This document shows positions 32,090-43,137 of a stretch of 64,000 nt of DNA, in pieces. Positions within the stretch are counted from its first letter, which is position 1, and each line of letters starts with the position of its first letter. The stretch comes from Salticus scenicus (taxonomy: Eukaryota; Arthropoda; Arachnida; Araneae; Salticidae), in contig OZ005656.1 in the NCBI GenBank assembly GCA_963930645.1, positions 272,936,195 to 273,000,194 on the forward strand, read 5' to 3'. The notes under the pieces were generated by a model. That model was not told where the DNA came from. It did not search any database and saw nothing but the letters and a program-made list of their open reading frames with translations. Made by a program: the position numbers and the translations under genes.

Positions 32090-32230
32090 ATGAAATTAAT
32101 GGTGTTTTTCATGGTGGTGATATTGTGTGGCGATCTTTTAACGCGTGTCGAAGGAGGATATTTTGCTGTTCATGTTTTACTGCCCAAAACATTTAATGTG
32201 GGAATACTGAAAACAAACGTCGTACAGTGA
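32090..32230 (+). pseudogene. Right-arm copy: signal-peptide exon fused to a broken mature region
   Basis: A 46-codon frame opens with M-K-L-M-V-F-F-M-V-V-I-L-C-G-D-L-L, a typical signal peptide. A plausible cleavage follows V-E-G, then G-Y-F-A-V-H-V-L-L-P-K-T-F-N-V-G and a stop. Next to the stop, another frame reads S-E-S-V-K-L-S-C-E-G-F. The left arm lacks the four bases that cause this break, and it has a different 1-base break of its own. The two arms therefore imply a longer ancestral frame. Family unknown. Confidence 0.5.
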
Positions 32231-32401
32231 ATCAGTCAAACTTTCTTGCGAGGGCTTTAAGAGTTTTACTCCACTCACCAACATTAAAAAAAAAATAAAT
32301 AAATAAAAATTTCACTGTATAATTTTTATTATTTTGGGTGTTTTGATAAGAAAATGGCAAACTGAAAGCTGGAATATGTAAAAAATAGGAGAACTATTGC
32401 G

Positions 32402-32432
<31 letters not shown>

Positions 32433-32780
32433 AGAAGAAGGACAAAAAAGAAACGGAAACTGATTGCTTTTATTGATTTTTTTTTTTTTTTTTTCTGGCC
32501 CCTCAATATCCCCAGAATATCCCCTCAAATATCCTCTTTACTACAAGTGTTCGTGTTTTAGAACTTTCTGCCTCTGTAGCTCCTCGGGTCAGAAGATATT
32601 TAACGGTTAAAATAATCATCATTCCTCTCTAAATCAAACTGATGGGTATAAAATTATCAAACAATGATAAAAATGGGGGAGGGGCGTATCAGGAAAACGG
32701 TGGGTGATGGAGCAAAATGGTGGGTCATATTCGGATTCAGGAGGTCATTTTACATAAGAATCTGCAAGAATGGTATCAGA

Positions 32781-32797
32781 TATCGATTTATTTACTT

Positions 32798-32828
<31 letters not shown>

Positions 32829-34845
32829 TTTATTTAATTATTTAATTATTTATTTTTTGTTAACAAGTATGATATTACTCTATTGATTAAAAATATTATT
32901 TTGTTTACTTTAAAAGAAAAAATTATTTTTACTGCAGTTATTTATTTATTTATTTATTTATTTTTTAATTCAAGGGTGCTTTCACATTGTGCGCAGGATA
33001 TCTCAATTACAATATCCTTTATCCTTATAATTTTGACATTAAATGAAATAAAAGATTCAAATTAAGAATCTGAACTAAAAGGTTTTAATTATTTTAATAG
33101 TATGGAGTTTAATTAATAATTAAATTTGAAATATGAAATTACCATTAAATTTTTTGTATTTCCACAGTCTTAAATTTTTCTCTGTTGAACAGAACTTCTT
33201 ATCTTTAGTTCATTTTATTCATTATGTGAAAATGTATGCTTGAGAAAAATTTTAAGTCCATATCTCAAATACTGTTTGAAATATGCGCGCAGTGAAAAAA
33301 ACAACCTTGATTTTTTATAATATTTTATTTATTTATTTATATTTAATAATCTGCAGTAATATATATATATATATATATATATTTAAGTAAACCAAAGTAT
33401 CATTTTTAATCAATAAAGAATTGTCATGCTAGTTAACACAAAAATTGTTTTTTTGCTTGTACATGCATTCATGCTTTTTTAAAAAATTCTGAAAGTTGAT
33501 CGAAAATTTTCTTCATTTCTTATTTTTAAAAGTAGTCTGTCCCCTTAACAAAAAGAAGAAAAAGAAAGAAAGAAAGAAAAAGAAAAGAAAAAAAATCTAA
33601 CCTATAGTTACAAAATGGTATGAAATTTTTTAACATGGAAAAAATTTCCTAGAATCTTCGGAAATAGTTCAGTAGTTATGATTTCTCCAATTTAAATAAT
33701 GTGAAAGTATTTGCTCAGAAAAGCCATAAATAAAAGTGTAGTTTTTTAGGGAAAAAAAATCCATCCAAATTTTTTATTTATCTTCAGAAAAGAAAGTTCT
33801 ATAAGAAGACGTAAAAATAAATCCCGGTACATTTAGGATAGTCTCAATCAAGCATATTACAATCCATATGCAGCTGACGAACCCAACCCACTTTAAACAG
33901 TAGATTTTCCGTCTTGAGCAAAAAAAAAAAGAAAAAGAAAATATAGAAAACGTAAGATAAGTAACTTTTCGGTAATTTTAATCTATTTTCCCAATTTTTG
34001 ATATATATTTTGTGTACTGTACTCACATGGGGCTCTATATTCAATTATTGATGTAATACGAAAATGCAACAGGTGGATTTGAAATTCACATGTGGTTGTG
34101 TGTTGGTACAAATAAATAACTGAAAAAAATTTCCGTACATTCTACTTGTATGTTAGCGTAAATTTAGTATATATTAAACAGAATCTAGCTAGAGTTATGA
34201 TTTAAGTAAGTTGCAAAATAATAAAGATGGGGGATGGAGGTGGGCTAACCCAGCTAAAAAAAAAAAAAAAGGCAGAAAAACTTTTAAAAGAAAAAAAATG
34301 CACAAAACCTGTAGATAATTTGAAGGTTTTTGGAATAATTAAAAAAAAGTAAGTGGGACAAAAATTACTTGCTTCCAAACTGCAAGTTTTTTGCTTTTAT
34401 TCTGCAGATTTTAGGATTTTTGTTCCAAATATCATCAGATTATCTGCAGATTTTTTTTCTGCTGTGTAAGTTATTTATGTAAAAAATTCACAATTCCCAC
34501 ATTTATCTGACACTTTTATCAGTTTAATATTACCTGCTATATAGAAATATTTTTTCTTCTGTCTGAACCACTTATGCATGCGTGCTAATATTCTAATCCA
34601 TATTCCAAAGTAATGTTAGGACCTATATCCCATTTTTCACACCACTTTATTTTAAAAATAATTTTCTCAAAATGTATTTATAATTAAATAAGAAGAAAGG
34701 TACTCTAAAAAAGAGATTGGTGTCATAAAAAGGCGTATACTAACACTACTACTGAATTATAATTAAGATGCTGGAAGCTATGATTATGTCAATGCGTATT
34801 TTATCCACATACATATTTCATGTAAATGTACTCGATACATGCTCA
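32781..34845. other. AT-rich DNA with TTTA and AT microsatellites
   Basis: (TTTA)n at about 32787-32853 and 32940-32962, (AT)n at 33361-33381. Poly-purine runs lie near 33547-33595. No gene seen. Confidence 0.6.
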
Positions 34846-34846
34846 G

Positions 34847-35690
34847 TGTCTGCATCAATTGCTAACAGCTTACATACGCCTGTTTAATTTAGGAGTATGG
34901 AATAGATGAAAGACTCGTCGACTCTCGTCTGCAAAGCAAATATTTAGATGCAGTATTAGATACTGAAACATAAGTTTTCTCTTGGCGTAATCGAACTGTA
35001 TGAGAGCAGACATTGTCATCATGAATAACATTCTTAGACTAAATAGCCATAAAGTCGTATTTTTCGAATTCTATCCTGCTGTTTCGAAAATAATATTACA
35101 GTGTAGGTCTACATTTTACTCATTTATGGGCACCATATTCAAAATCTGCCTCGACCACTAGCAGTGGAGTGGTTCTGCACTAAAAGGTGGCAGGCGTGAG
35201 GTGCCGGATTCAACCCCAGGTTGCGCTCGTTGCCCTTTCCGTTCGGAGTTTCCCGAGGTTTTCTCAGAAAAGTGTGTAAATACGGGATAGGACCCCTTAG
35301 AAATCCTGTACGTAAGGCACTCTACCTCAGACCTAGGACCCTAGTGCAGTAAATCGGCCTTATTCCAAAACACTCACACACACTTAGAGTCTGCATCAAT
35401 CAATCAACGCTTGCTTTTCAACCGTAATTTAAATGTAACGAATTGATGGAAATATCATGGAGTCTCGTCAGTAAGGCAGGTGTTTAGATGCAGTATTGGC
35501 TGGCGACACGCATCATTCTTCTCTTGGGTTAATCGAGCTGTATAATAGTTGACAACGTCATGATCAAAAAGATTCTTTGAGTTAATAGTCTTTTTTATTT
35601 TTATTATTTATTATTATTTTTTTATTTTTTTGTATCCCGAAGATTCGAAGCAAAATGTTACAGTGTAGGTAGAATTACATTTTAAGTAAT
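34847..35690. repeat. Tandem duplication, first unit carrying a SINE
   Basis: 34847-35130 and 35388-35690 are direct copies (GTCTGCATCAAT, then TTTAGATGCAGTATT, TTCTCTTGG, ATTACAGTGTAGGT). The first copy is followed by the tRNA-like SINE at 35150-35387 before the second begins. Confidence 0.75.
35150..35387 (+). mobile_element. Second tRNA-derived SINE type (SINE-2)
   Basis: A-box-like TAGCAGTGGAGTGG (35159-35172) and B-box-like GGATTCAACCCC (35206-35217) lie at tRNA spacing. A GC-richer body follows (GTTCGGAGTTTCCCGAGG, GGGATAGGACCCC), ending near CACACACA. It is unrelated to SINE-1 in the body. Target duplications were not resolved. Confidence 0.6.
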
Positions 35691-35780
35691 AATCTAGCAA
35701 AACACGTTGAGAATATTAATACATTGATAGTAAAACTTTACATAAGTTACTACCTTAAATTTGTGTTTTGAAGCAGAATG

Positions 35781-35850
35781 AGTGAGTGGATTTTACGCAG
35801 TACTAGTGCAACGCTGTGGGCATTGTTCAAGGCAGCAATTACGCAAGAAA
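35781..35850 (-). mobile_element. SINE-1 3' fragment
   Basis: GGATTTTACGCAGTACTAGT and TGTGGGCATTG match the 3' end of SINE-1 in the minus orientation. It lies next to an R1 copy, as the SINE fragment near 1 kb does. Confidence 0.7.
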
Positions 35851-35867
35851 TAACGGGTGATTCCGCG

Positions 35868-36039
35868 GACTGCACCATCGGGCAGACCTACTAGAGTACG
35901 GATTTCTTATACTGGCTATGGAGAATCCGAAACATCACTGCGGTTTTTGCGCTTTCTTTTGGCGATAATCGCTTTCTTGGCAACTGGTTCTTGGGATTTT
36001 GAATATTTTAAATGGTTTGTTCCTCTTACTACCAAAACT

Positions 36040-36077
<38 letters not shown>

Positions 36078-36325
36078 ATCAGAACAGCTTTCAATTAGTA
36101 ACGACGATTAGATTATTTCCTTTCCATTTCAGCTAGTGTAGGCTGTGGTTTATGTTTAATTTACACCCAATCAAAATATAAAACAGCGATAACAAAGGTG
36201 GAGGAAACTTGCCTTGGTGGAAGTGGAATGTCGGTTTAACGAATGGATTGGTGGTATGGAAGGGATGTGATGTTCAAAAGTAGAAAGGTTACAAATCCGA
36301 GGTCTACTCTAATATCTCGTCGATG
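35868..36325 (-). repeat. Interspersed repeat R1, copy e, the most complete
   Basis: On the minus strand it runs from GATATTAGAGTAGACCTCGG through GTTATCGCTGTTTTATATTT and GAGTTTTGGTGGTAAGAGGA to AAGAAATCCGTACTCTAG. It is broken only by an A/T homopolymer at 36041-36074. No terminal inverted repeat was found. Confidence 0.8.
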
Positions 36326-36615
36326 GTCGGCCCGCAGAGATGGTCGCCATTTAACTGATGTGCACTTCAAAATTGAATGAATGACAATTGATGGCATAAA
36401 CGGATTTTTCTCTGTCTTACATTTCTTTTTCTTTATTGCCACTTCAAATCGGTACGTTCTTTTTGCCACACCATGTATTTTGTCACTTTGTGTAAATATT
36501 CTTGTTTAAACGGTATGTATGAAAGTAATAGTAAAAAAAAAAAATGAAACAAATAGATATAAAATGATGACACAGATTTTATAATAATAATAATTAAAAG
36601 AAGGGAAAAAAAAGA

Positions 36616-36652
<37 letters not shown>

Positions 36653-37800
36653 TAACAGTTTCTGATCTAATAATAAGAATGTTTTGGGACTCGTATTATT
36701 CTGAAATCTAAGAATATTTCCTGTTACGATATAAAATATCTTAAAAGTTGAATCTTTCTTTTAAAAAGAACTTAAGCGTAAAATTGAGCCTTTTAACATT
36801 TCGTTCATTGTAAAGAAACTTAGAAATGCAAGAGAGGTATTCTTCCCGCTTAATTTCTCTTCATTCCCTTCAATTTTTTCTTTCTTTTTATTGGAATGAA
36901 GAAAAAGTAGAATGTTTTTAAATTCCTTGTAAATTCTTTGGCTCTATTCACACTAGTTTCACAAAGCGTTGAATTGTAAAACTGTTTTTCTTTTATCAGA
37001 ACGTGAGTGTTAAGAGAGTTTAAGAATTAGAAGTTTATAAAGAAAAAAAAAATCTAATCAGGACTTCTATATATTTTAAGTAAAATAAAGTTATTTCTTA
37101 TGGTCGTGACGTTGTACCATTTTTTGCTTCTTAAATGGGAGAAGGCTTTTTTTCCCCCTTCTTTTAAATAAATACGATGATAACGTCTTTATTATTAGAG
37201 ATTTTGTTGAAACAGTTTCGTTTTTAACAGTTTAGTAAAATATAGAGCACAATGATAAAGTTTCAAATAAATTTATCTTATTTTATCTTGTATTTTACGC
37301 ATTTTTATGTAAATTGAATTTTAGTTTGTTTATGTATTTTATATGCAAACAAACTAAAATTCCTTAAAGTAAGAAAAGAGGATTTTTTTATATTTTTTTG
37401 GTTTATTTGATAAAGAAGAAATCTTGAACATTGCAATATAAGGCTAGGAGAGTTTACTCACAATTCAACACAGTGAAATCCAAATATTAATTTTTGCTAA
37501 TCTATTGCTGAATAAGTCTGAATTTATTTCAATTCTATGGATTTCCATTACCATTTTGTAATTATGCTATAAATTAAAGCAACAGATGTAATAATAGCAA
37601 GAGAACTATTTTACGCAATCTCTCTTAATAGGGTAGAAGAGATTATGCTTAATTATAACAACAATTAAATTGTTAACAATAAAACTTGCCCTTAAATGGC
37701 ATCATTGCAAGATTTTTGTAAACAAATATTTTTGTATTGGGAGTAGACATTTCATTTTAATAATTAAAAAAAATCAGAAAAAAAAAAAAAAATTGAAATA
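36326..37800. other. AT-rich DNA
   Basis: (AT)n at 36617-36652. Short inverted repeat near 37305-37360 (ATTTTAGTTTGTTT against AAACAAACTAAAAT). No gene seen. Confidence 0.55.
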
Positions 37801-38017
37801 TACAGTCGGTAACAAAAGTGTCCAAACAGTAGCAAAAATTCCTATGTAAAAAAAGTACACTTCATACGGTTTTGTTAAACAAATCCTTGTCGAATGCTCT
37901 TCTTAGTCAGTGTAAGAACATGATTCGAGAAGGATTTATTTAACAAAACCGTATGAAGTGTACTTTTTTTACATAGGATATTTTGCTAGTGTGCGGACAC
38001 TTTTGTTACCGACTGTA
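37801..38017. mobile_element. Palindromic Tc1/mariner-type MITE (T1), copy 4
   Basis: CAGTCGGTAACAAAAGTGTC and its complement, with TA borders (37801-37802, 38016-38017). The best-preserved copy in the window. The right TA merges into an AT microsatellite. Confidence 0.92.
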
Positions 38018-38061
38018 TATATATATATAATTTTTCTTTGGGTTTGTTAAATAATTTTCCT

Positions 38062-38097
<36 letters not shown>

Positions 38098-38223
38098 CTA
38101 TTAAAGAAACAGGAAAAAAAAACAAGACCAGATATGATTATAAAATAACAATGTTATTGGATAACACGTTTAAATAAAATTAGTACATTTCCTTTCCATA
38201 TTGAATATTTTTTTGATTGCTGA

Positions 38224-38666
38224 CACTGAGAAAAACATTCTGCAACTGACATCTAGAATCTAAATTGTGGCTCTAGAAAAAATATTTCCATGTCATCCTT
38301 ATAATTTCTAGTCTCCTTCAAAAGCGAGTTCTAGGAACCCCTATTATAATTCTAGAGCGTTTCCCCATATTCTCGAAGGCAAAGTTATTTAAAAATCTCC
38401 GAAAATAAATGCGAATACAAGAAGCGGATTTCAGCGACTATAATCTTGCTTTATTACCCAATTCTAGAAAATCAAGCAAGAACTTTTCGCAATACAAAAG
38501 ATTCAGAATATTGTTTCACCATCTAGAAATTCTCGAACATTTCACCTTTTCAGTTTATTGGCGTGCTTAATGCTCATAGCTCTGAAATCTGTATTTCTAG
38601 TTAAGGGATTTAGAAAATGACCACTTATTCATTCTAGAAGAAGGCGCTGTATTTTTTTTCTCAGTG
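38224..38666. mobile_element. 443-bp element with CACTGAGAAAAA ends and repeated TTCTAGA motifs
   Basis: Inverted ends CACTGAGAAAAA and TTTTTTTTCTCAGTG. The interior contains about ten occurrences of CTAG-centred motifs (TCTAGAA, TTCTAG, CTAGAAA) spread over both halves. The ends resemble those of the palindrome at 62735, but the interior is unrelated. Superfamily unknown; target duplication not resolved. Confidence 0.7.
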
Positions 38667-39189
38667 GACTTAATTTGTCGTTGTCTATTTTCGTTGCAAA
38701 TATTGTTGTAAATAGTGCAGCTGGTCGTGCAACTACCTGCCTCAACTAGCACGTATAAACTAGTTCATGAGAAAATGTTTAATTAAAAAATATTTTGTAA
38801 TACTGACATTCAATAAAAAAATCCTAGGAAGCATTACGAAAATCCAAGCAATCCTTTTTGAAAATGATACAAAATAATGACGTTTCATTTTAGACGCTTG
38901 AAGCAATCTACATACACATCGAAGTCAGCACTCAACTATTGATGTTGTACAACTATCTGGAGTCTCAGCACGTCCACTCTGCACCTTCCCACCGATCCCC
39001 CATGTGCGCAATCTCTCCTAGCTTTATTTTAATTAAAAATTGTTAAGGGTTTGGGAGAGGTTGGAAGTTTCCCCTTGGCTAATTAGGATTTTTGCAGGTT
39101 TTGTTTGATATCACCGATACGATTATTTTCACTCTCATCAGATGAGACTCCAGAATATAGCATCTTAGTCATCATATTACTTTTCGAAC

Positions 39190-40165
39190 ACTATAGTGAG
39201 GAAAGTATTGCAATCGTGTCAAAAATCCGAATTTGAGATTTTGATGTTTCTATACGTTTCGAGGTCCCCTGAGTCCGTTTTCACTATTTTTCCGATGATG
39301 TATGTATGTGTGTGTGTTTGTCTGTGATTGAATACGCTAGCGTCTAAACGCTTTGTTCGAATAAGCTGAAAGTTAGTACGTATATTGTAAGTCACCATAG
39401 TACGAACCCTATTGATTTCGGTGAATCTAGCACTTATAGTTTTTTTTACAGGGACACCAGGAAAAATTCTTTATCATTATGGCCTATGGGGCCAAATTTT
39501 AAAAGTGCGATAGCGCCTAAACGCTTTATTAATATGAGCAAAAAATTTGTACACATGTTATAGGTCACACTTGCACGAACTGTATAGATTTTGGTGAATT
39601 TAGCACTTACAGCTTTTTACAGGGGCACAAAAAAAAATTCTTTATCATTACGGCCTATGGGACCAAATTTTTAAAAGTGCGATAGCATCTAAACGCCTTA
39701 TTAATCTGAGCAAAATATTTGTACACATGTTATAGGTCACAGTTGCACCAACTGTATAGATTTTGGTGAATTTAGCACTTAAAATTTTTTTAGAGGGACA
39801 CAAAGAAAAATTCTGTATCATTATGGCCTATGGGAATAAATTTTTAAAAGTGCGATAGCATCTAAACGCCTTATTCAATTGAACTGAAAATTTATATGAA
39901 TATTATTAATCACTGTTGCACTAACTATAAGCATTTTGGTGAATCTAGCATATATAGGTTCTTACAGGGACACAACGAAAAATTCTTTATTATTATGATC
40001 TATTGGCTCAAAGTTCAGTAGCGTTAAATAAAACATCGTGTAATATATGGAGAAAAATACTCAGACACTCTATTATGGTTTTCTGTCTTTTGTTTGTTTA
40101 ACAACTGCTCTTTCTTTACTTTATCTACAAAACTGTTAATTACTCAATGTTCGGAAAGTCGAGTG
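39190..40165 (+). repeat. R5 tandem-repeat element, copy 2
   Basis: A leader (GCAATCGTGTCAAAAATCCG, TGATGTTTCTATACG, a GT-rich patch) is followed by four units of about 170 bp. Each unit has GCATCTAAACGC, TTTGGTGAATTTAGCACTTA and TTCTTTATCATTATGGCCTA. The end is TGTTCGGAAAGTCGAG, as in copy 1. Confidence 0.8.
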
Positions 40166-40960
40166 GAGTCACTCCAGATTTTTTTTTTTTTTTTGTTATG
40201 CTTGATACAGAGAACATATATATTTCTTTTAATATATATATATATGATGGAAAAAACCCCCATCGTTCACTTGAAGCTGTTAGAAATCGATATATAAAAA
40301 ATTCCAAATAATTTTTTATTTAAGGAATTTCCCATGCAAACATTTATCAATTTCCGAAAATAAATAAATAAAGGTATCTAAAGTTCTAAACTATACTTGG
40401 ATGAAGAATATTAATGATAATAAATAATCCAGAATTTTGTTCCTATGTAAACGTAAAATAAGGAATTAAAATCTGTGTTTCCATTTTCCATATATATATA
40501 TTTTTTAATATTGATAATGTGAGACTTTTGAAGAAAGAATCCTATCAATCAACTCACAATCAATAGAAAATCTATCAGCGGTAGAAGAAAGTATTGAAAA
40601 TTGTACTACATAAGCGCAAATTAGAGTTAATTTTTCTTTTTTCTCTTGCGAATCGGGTTGACTAATTATTTTTTCGCGCTCTTCGGCTTTGGTTCGGATT
40701 GACTGGATTTATTTTAGTGCGGGTCGTGTTCGGATTCGGATCAGGCTCAGTTTTCAACGAGTTGGGTCGACTTGAAGACATCTTTCAAATATATATATAT
40801 ACATACATATATATTTATAATAACCTTAATAAGCAGAAATTTGTTTGCTATATATACTCATAATAAATATATGTTTACCCAAATTATTATATTAAATATA
40901 TTTAAAACACTTTAAACACACGTAAATATAAATTTATTTAAAAGATGTTAAAATTTTTTT

Positions 40961-41002
40961 ATCCAAAGCTTTTCGCTTTAATAGTAAAGCATCATCAGGG
41001 AT
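40961..41002 (-). ncRNA. Hammerhead ribozyme-like motif, left arm of H2
   Basis: The minus strand carries the same core as the right arm: ATCC-CTGATGA, stem II GCTTT/AAAGC, GAAA, AAGCTT, T, GGAT. Every stem position is retained. Confidence 0.7.
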
Positions 41003-41425
41003 TTATGATTCGTTTCCATTGCGCAGTTTTAAATATGTTTTCTTTTTACAGTCAACAGTTAAGTCTTTTAATAACGTGATATATTTTAAATATCAGCAAA
41101 AAACAATATGAATTCCGGTAGAGGTTGGACCAAGGAGTTCAGAAAAGTGAGAGAAGCTGGAACTCTTGCATATCATACGAGGTTATTGTAGGAGAAAAAA
41201 ACATCATGAATTAGCAGAAATAAACTATTAACTATTTTATAATATTGTGCCAAATTATTGGTAAAATTGCAGCATCTTTGGAATTTATTGCAATTTATTG
41301 TCCAACCTCTACCGGAATTCATATTGTTTTTTGCTGATATTTAAAATATATCACGTTATTAAGACTTAACTGTTGACTGTAAAAAGAAAACATATTTAAA
41401 ACTGCGCAATGGAAACGAATCTTAA

Positions 41426-41467
41426 ATCCCTGATGATGCTTTACTATTAAAGCGAAAAGCTTTGGAT
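41426..41467 (+). ncRNA. Hammerhead ribozyme-like motif, right arm of H2
   Basis: Stem I ATCC (41426-41429) pairs with GGAT (41464-41467). CTGATGA is at 41430-41436. Stem II GCTTT/AAAGC closes a 6-nt loop. GAAA is at 41454-41457, and stem III is the self-complementary AAGCTT. The triplet before the predicted cut after 41463 is TTT. As in H1, one extra base (T41437) lies between CTGATGA and stem II. Confidence 0.75.
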
Positions 41468-42255
41468 AAAAAAATTTTAACATTTTTTAAATAAATTTAT
41501 ATTTACGTATGTTTAAAGTGTTTTAAATATATTTAATACAAATGACACGTGTTCAATTTAACTCTTTATTTTTTAGAGATTATTTATAACAAATTATTAT
41601 AGTAAAATAAATATCCATATCCCACTTAAATAATTAACAATAACGTAGAATACTGTTATATTTTTACTCTTGCAGATATTTTTAAGAAATTATAGAAATG
41701 TATGTAAATTTAGATGAGAACGGACGTTTATTGATTTTCTGCAGCACTGTATTATTTATATATTTTTGTATGTGCGTGATAAGCATTAAATCATAAACTA
41801 ATAAGGCTAAACTAAAAACGCTCATATTTGTAATGTACTTCTAATACACATCATACATAAATAATTGAAAATTATTGTTAATTATTATTTGTTTTAATAA
41901 TTTTAAATATTTAACTTAGTGTATTAATAATTAATAATTATATGTTTAATTTAAAAAAAAAAATGATTTACCAACTGAATGGCAAAGAAAATTTGCTTTA
42001 TTTTATAACTTAAAAATGTTTTGCATGAATTTTATACGAATTATTAATTTTCATTTACATTCAGGTTTCGGGTCGGATTCAGGTGTCAAGAAGTCGGGTT
42101 TTAGTGTAAAGAGATAAAGGTTCGGATAATCAAAATTCTCTATTGCGGGTTCGCGTCGGTTTTCGCGCGAATTAATTTTTTTTTTTTTTTTGTAGGGTTC
42201 GAGTTGAGTTTTGGAGGGATTTAAAATTCTTCTGTCGGGTTCAGGTCGGGTTCAT

Positions 42256-43137
42256 AAAAAGCTTCAGGTATTACATAAATCAGTATTTACTCTTACGTCT
42301 AAGTAAAGATTTTGATACTTATTTTCTTTCTCATACATTAAACTGTTTATTTCGATTACTGATCTTTTCGATTGATTTTTATCAAACGTTATATTAAGTA
42401 TTTTTTTAATAGCGTAATTATTCGATAACACAATCAATGAACATAAAACAAGCAAATAAAACCTGTATATCAGATTTCACATCATGACCCTCAAAACTTC
42501 ACATTAGATGTCATTGGTTGAAAAGCCCACCGGTGCATGATCCCATCACATAATTTGATATCAATTTATGTATGGCGTCTGCACTGTAAAGTCATATTAA
42601 CTTTTCCATCAAACTCCCTCCTTTATAAAGAAATTAAAAATGGTGTTTACAGTTTAAGACATACTCTGCAAGGCGGCTGCCAATCACTTACGCTCATAAG
42701 ACCAACTTCCCTCCTTACGTTACAGCCCCATTGGGGACTCGAAGATTCTCTAGTGATCCACTACATCCTTACTCAAAACTTCGACTAATTATAAAAGATG
42801 CTAAAACACTCTTACGTGCTTGAATGCTGCCATTCACAACCAATCACTGGTACTCGACTGCGAGTTGTCATGATAAACATTGCCATAAACTGCACCTATG
42901 AAGTCATCAGCGATGTAATACTTTTTTTTTCTTTTAATATTCAGAAAATTACCAATATTTAAAATATTGCTTGATATACCACCTATTTTCTTTTTTTAAT
43001 AAATGAAAAAATAATAATAATAATCCTTAACACAAATAAAGATTTTGAAATTTTATCCTGATTTCTTTTATACACTCATGTTTGTGAAAATTTCAAAACC
43101 AAGAAGGAATGCAAATACAAGAATAATACTTATTGGG
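42256..43137. other. No supported gene
   Basis: An 83-codon plus-strand frame at 42537-42788 lies in a less AT-rich patch. I saw no motif, splice context or repeat relation that supports it. Confidence 0.4.

Larger units (their letters stand above)
31437..32780. repeat. Large imperfect inverted duplication of a decayed gene
   Basis: The left arm is about 31437-32030 and the right arm about 32135-32780, with a spacer of about 105 bp. The arms stay alignable along their length, with indels in A/T runs. Matching coding-like blocks occur in both arms, in the same order outward from the centre: a block with L-L-P-K-T-F-N-V-G, a block with E-S-V-K-(I/L)-S-C, a block with V-R-V-L-E-L-S, and a block with M-G-I-K-L-S-N. 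Confidence 0.85.
40880..41601 (+). mobile_element. Hammerhead-ribozyme hairpin element (H2)
   Basis: Arms of about 240 bp (40888-41129 and 41301-41538) are nearly identical inverted copies around a 171-bp loop. Each arm carries a hammerhead-like core. A short asymmetric tail (41539-41589) follows, and CAAATTATTATA occurs at 40880-40891 and 41590-41601 as a possible 12-bp target duplication. The layout is the same as H1 at 15.6 kb although the sequences are unrelated outside the ribozyme core. Probably a non-autonomous Penelope-like derivative. Confidence 0.75.
40640..42255. mobile_element. GGGTC-rich interspersed element (G1), copy 1
   Basis: The left end region has GAGTTGGGTCGACTTGAAGA-CAT. 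The right end region is rich in GGGTCGG and GGGTTC motifs (42065-42250), preceded by GATTTACCAACTGAATGGCA. The same left and right landmarks bound 60240-62135. Without the hammerhead hairpin it would be about 0.9 kb. No coding sequence. Confidence 0.65.

Noticed and set aside
42537..42788. 83-codon plus-strand frame in a less AT-rich patch
   Set aside because: No motif, no good splice or promoter context, and no second copy to compare.
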